From: DTU018 sp003444615
GTDB lineage: Bacteria > Bacillota > Syntrophomonadia > Syntrophomonadales > Syntrophomonadaceae
Reading direction: 5' to 3'
DNA: 16,064 nucleotides
Assembly (NCBI GenBank): GCA_049656905.1
Contig: JBASMO010000267.1
Location: 1 to 16,064 of the forward strand
Shown: positions 14,449 through 16,064 of the stretch, one piece after another
Layout: each line of letters starts with the position of its first letter
How positions within the stretch are numbered: position 1 is the first letter of the stretch
The notes under the pieces: generated by a model
Told to the model about the DNA's origin: nothing
The model's input: only the letters and a program-made list of their open reading frames with translations
Database searches by the model: none
Made by a program: the position numbers and the translations under genes

Positions 14449-14850
14449 ATGAAAATCGATGGAACTTCTTATCTAATGAAGACGCAGACTATAATCGATC
14501 CACTTAAACCCACTCAACCCGGTAAAGGCACTAAGGACTTTGACAGTATTTTGAAAAATGCTGTTCATAGCGGTGACCAAAAACGTCTCTATCAGGCCTG
14601 TCAAGAGATGGAAAGCGTACTGATGGCTAAGGTGCTCAACACCATGCGGCAGACTATACCCCGCAGTAATTGGATGGGATCGAGTTTTGCTATGGATACT
14701 TTTGAATCAATGCTATATGATGAGTATGCTAACCTGATAAGCCAATCCCGCGCTTTGGGAATTGCCGATGTTTTGTACCGGCAATTGAGTGATCGGCTCT
14801 CACCCATCCAACCACCTGAAAAAACAGTTGCTGATGAGCCCTCCCCATGA
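14449..14850 (+). CDS. FlgJ N-terminal-type rod-binding protein
   Basis: This 133-residue protein corresponds to the rod-binding domain of FlgJ only; there is no muramidase domain, as is common in Gram-positives. The domain spans about 43-115: KRLYQACQEMESVLMAKVLN, MRQTIPRSN, then SFAMDTFESMLYDEYANLIS and ALGIADVLYRQLS. The first 40 residues and the Pro-rich tail are low in features. It probably caps or chaperones rod assembly. It follows flgG by 12 nt with an AGAGG site and is surely co-transcribed. Its stop codon lies in the first of a series of hairpins. Confidence 0.88.
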   Translation: MKIDGTSYLMKTQTIIDPLKPTQPGKGTKDFDSILKNAVHSGDQKRLYQACQEMESVLMAKVLNTMRQTIPRSNWMGSSFAMDTFESMLYDEYANLISQSRALGIADVLYRQLSDRLSPIQPPEKTVADEPSP

Positions 14851-14855
14851 GGGCT
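14837..14855 (+). terminator. Hairpin at the end of the flagellar unit
   Basis: AGCCCTC (14837-14843) and GAGGGCT (14849-14855) form a perfect 7-bp GC-rich stem with a 5-nt loop. The stem overlaps the flgJ-type stop codon. The following TTATGG is a poor T-tract, so termination here may be partial. Confidence 0.45.
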
Positions 14856-14880
14856 TATGGTATAGATTATCCAGCATGGA

Positions 14881-14907
14881 ATCACGACCGGTGGGAAAGG
14901 TCGTGAT
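14881..14907. repeat. Perfect 9-bp inverted repeat in the intergenic gap
   Basis: ATCACGACC (14881-14889) and GGTCGTGAT (14899-14907) are perfect inverted arms around a 9-nt loop. There is no T-run on either side, so it does not look like a terminator. It lies between the two terminator-like hairpins. The rest of the 185-nt gap 14851-15035 holds no gene that I can support. Confidence 0.6.
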
Positions 14908-14936
14908 GAGATTACTGGGTGCTAGATGGGAATATG

Positions 14937-14970
14937 AAACCCACAGCCCTGTACAGAGTCTGTGGGTTTT
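14937..14970 (+). terminator. Rho-independent terminator, probably bidirectional
   Basis: AAACCCACAG (14937-14946) pairs perfectly over 10 bp with CTGTGGGTTT (14960-14969), followed by one more T. The 13-nt loop contains the palindrome CTGTACAG. On the minus strand the same stem is followed by TTTCATATT, so it may also terminate the convergent acyl-CoA dehydrogenase gene. Confidence 0.8.
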
Positions 14971-15035
14971 ATGTTCGGGGAAAGACAGGCAATTACATAC
15001 ATTACTGCATAGCTCATACATATATGAACAGGTTT

Positions 15036-16064
15036 TTATCGGAGAACATTGTTAGCAATAACAACTCTCTGAATTTCACTGGTTCCTTCATAAATCTCAG
15101 TGATTTTAGCATCGCGCATCATTCTTTCAACCGGGTATTCCCGGGTATAACCATAACCGCCCAGAATCTGTACGGCCTGAGTTGTTACCCACATGGCCGT
15201 TTCAGAGGCCTTCAACTTAGCCATGGCGGCATCAAGAGAATAGGGCATATCATTGCTTTTTCTCCAGGCTGCATCGTAGGTCAGCAGACGGGATGCCTTA
15301 ATTTCCAAAGCCATATCTGCTAGTTTGAACTGGATAGCCTGCAGAGTTGATATGGGCTTACCAAACTGAATTCTCTGTTTGGCGTATTCGCGAGCATATT
15401 CATAAGCTCCCTGAGCGATACCTACAGCTTGGGCAGCTATACCAATACGTCCTCCATCCAATGTCTGCATAGCCATTTTGAAACCGTCGCCTTCTTTGCC
15501 TAACAGGTTGTCTTTGGGAATGCGGCAGTTTTCAAAAACCAAATCACAGTTCTGGGTGCCTCTTAAGCCCATTTTACGTTCGAATTTACCAAAGCTGAAT
15601 CCTGGGGTCCCTTTTTCAACTATAAAAGTACTAAAGGCTTTACTCTTCATTTCTTTGGGGCCGGTGCGGGCGAAAACTATATAAATATCGGCAGCTCCAG
15701 CATTAGTAATGAAGATTTTGCGCCCATTTAGCACCCATTCGTCTCCATCTAGTTCTGCTTTAGTTGCCATACCAATAGCGTCACTACCAGCATTAGACTC
15801 GGTTAATCCAAATGCTGCCTGTTTGGAACCTTCTACGAGAGGAATTAGAAATTTTTGCTTCTGCTCTTCGGTACCCCATTTCCATATAGGCCATACACCA
15901 AGGCTGACATGGGCTGAAAGAGTATCAGCTGCGGATGGATCTACCCTGCCCAGTTCCTCAACTGCTATAGCATAGGCAATATAATCGAAACCAGCACCGC
16001 CGTATTCTGGTTCAAAGGGTATACCTGTTAACCCTAGTTCTGCCATCTTAGCAAAAACCTCAGG
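15036..16064 (-). CDS. Acyl-CoA dehydrogenase (short-chain/butyryl-CoA type), partial
   Basis: This FAD enzyme oxidises acyl-CoA to 2-enoyl-CoA with an electron-transferring flavoprotein, in beta-oxidation or in reverse for butyrate formation. The 5' end is beyond the right edge: the frame stays open to 16064, reading PEVFAK before the internal Met at 16046. Visible motifs are FGLTESNAGSDA and WVLNGRKIFITNAGAADIYIV (flavin/substrate region), then RIGIAAQAVGIAQGAYEYA, QILGGYGYTREYPVERMMRD and IYEGTSEIQR. The Glu of YEGT near the C-terminus is the catalytic base position of the short-chain class. About 343 of the usual 380 residues are present, with no break. Chain length and direction cannot be read from the sequence. 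Confidence 0.95.
   Translation of the reverse strand, partial: PEVFAKMAELGLTGIPFEPEYGGAGFDYIAYAIAVEELGRVDPSAADTLSAHVSLGVWPIWKWGTEEQKQKFLIPLVEGSKQAAFGLTESNAGSDAIGMATKAELDGDEWVLNGRKIFITNAGAADIYIVFARTGPKEMKSKAFSTFIVEKGTPGFSFGKFERKMGLRGTQNCDLVFENCRIPKDNLLGKEGDGFKMAMQTLDGGRIGIAAQAVGIAQGAYEYAREYAKQRIQFGKPISTLQAIQFKLADMALEIKASRLLTYDAAWRKSNDMPYSLDAAMAKLKASETAMWVTTQAVQILGGYGYTREYPVERMMRDAKITEIYEGTSEIQRVVIANNVLR

Noticed and set aside
14831..14857. Possible hammerhead ribozyme: CTGATGAG followed by a stem
   Set aside because: The core needs GAAA after stem II; here the stem is followed by TTATGG, and no matching cleavage arm is present. A second GTGATGAG/GAAAC combination nearby lacks a stem II.

Overview
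The window looks like chromosome from a Gram-positive, spore-forming, motile Clostridia-type Firmicute. The evidence is a sepF/divIVA/ylm-type division cluster, a YlmC/YmxH-family sporulation gene, flagellar rod genes behind a sigma-D-like promoter, and purine-rich ribosome binding sites throughout. The acyl-CoA dehydrogenase at the right edge would suit a butyrate- or fatty-acid-metabolising lineage such as Syntrophomonadaceae. That family-level placement is inference.

Layout. (1) 1-1606, minus strand: a polar amino acid ABC transporter, with a binding lipoprotein followed by its permease. The ATPase is presumably off the left edge. A perfect 10-bp hairpin lies between the two genes. (2) 1785-3741, plus strand: a DMT/EamA permease and a metallo-beta-lactamase-fold hydrolase. 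(3) 3736-11375, minus strand: one long co-directional, tightly spaced cluster, read right to left as pgeF, a PhoP/PhoB-like regulator, a soluble PhoR-like kinase, yggS/ylmE, sepF, proC, yggT/ylmG (frameshifted here), a U32 peptidase-like gene, divIVA and a DUF167 gene. This is the ylmD-E-F-G...divIVA cluster of Gram-positives. It has a two-component system inserted, proC between sepF and yggT, and a U32 gene where ylmH would be expected. (4) 11428-12604, plus strand: a zinc-ribbon/DUF2007 protein and an unrecognised MerR-like HTH protein with a zinc knuckle. (5) 12608-13418, minus strand: ylmC/ymxH and nrdR. (6) 13419-13650: a divergent regulatory region with a sigma-E-like promoter facing ylmC and a sigma-D-like promoter facing flgG. 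The flgG leader contains a 9-nt stretch perfectly complementary to the flgG Shine-Dalgarno region. (7) 13651-14850, plus strand: flgG and a FlgJ-type rod-binding gene, followed by tandem hairpins and a terminator. (8) 15036 to the right edge, minus strand: the C-terminal part of an acyl-CoA dehydrogenase.

The strongest candidates for something undescribed are the putative two-state RNA switch in the flgG leader, the single-base frameshift in yggT, and the uncharacterised HTH/zinc-knuckle protein. No CRISPR array, tRNA, rRNA, phage gene, insertion sequence or defence system was seen. No intergenic stretch exceeds about 230 bases, and the contents of the larger gaps are described below.
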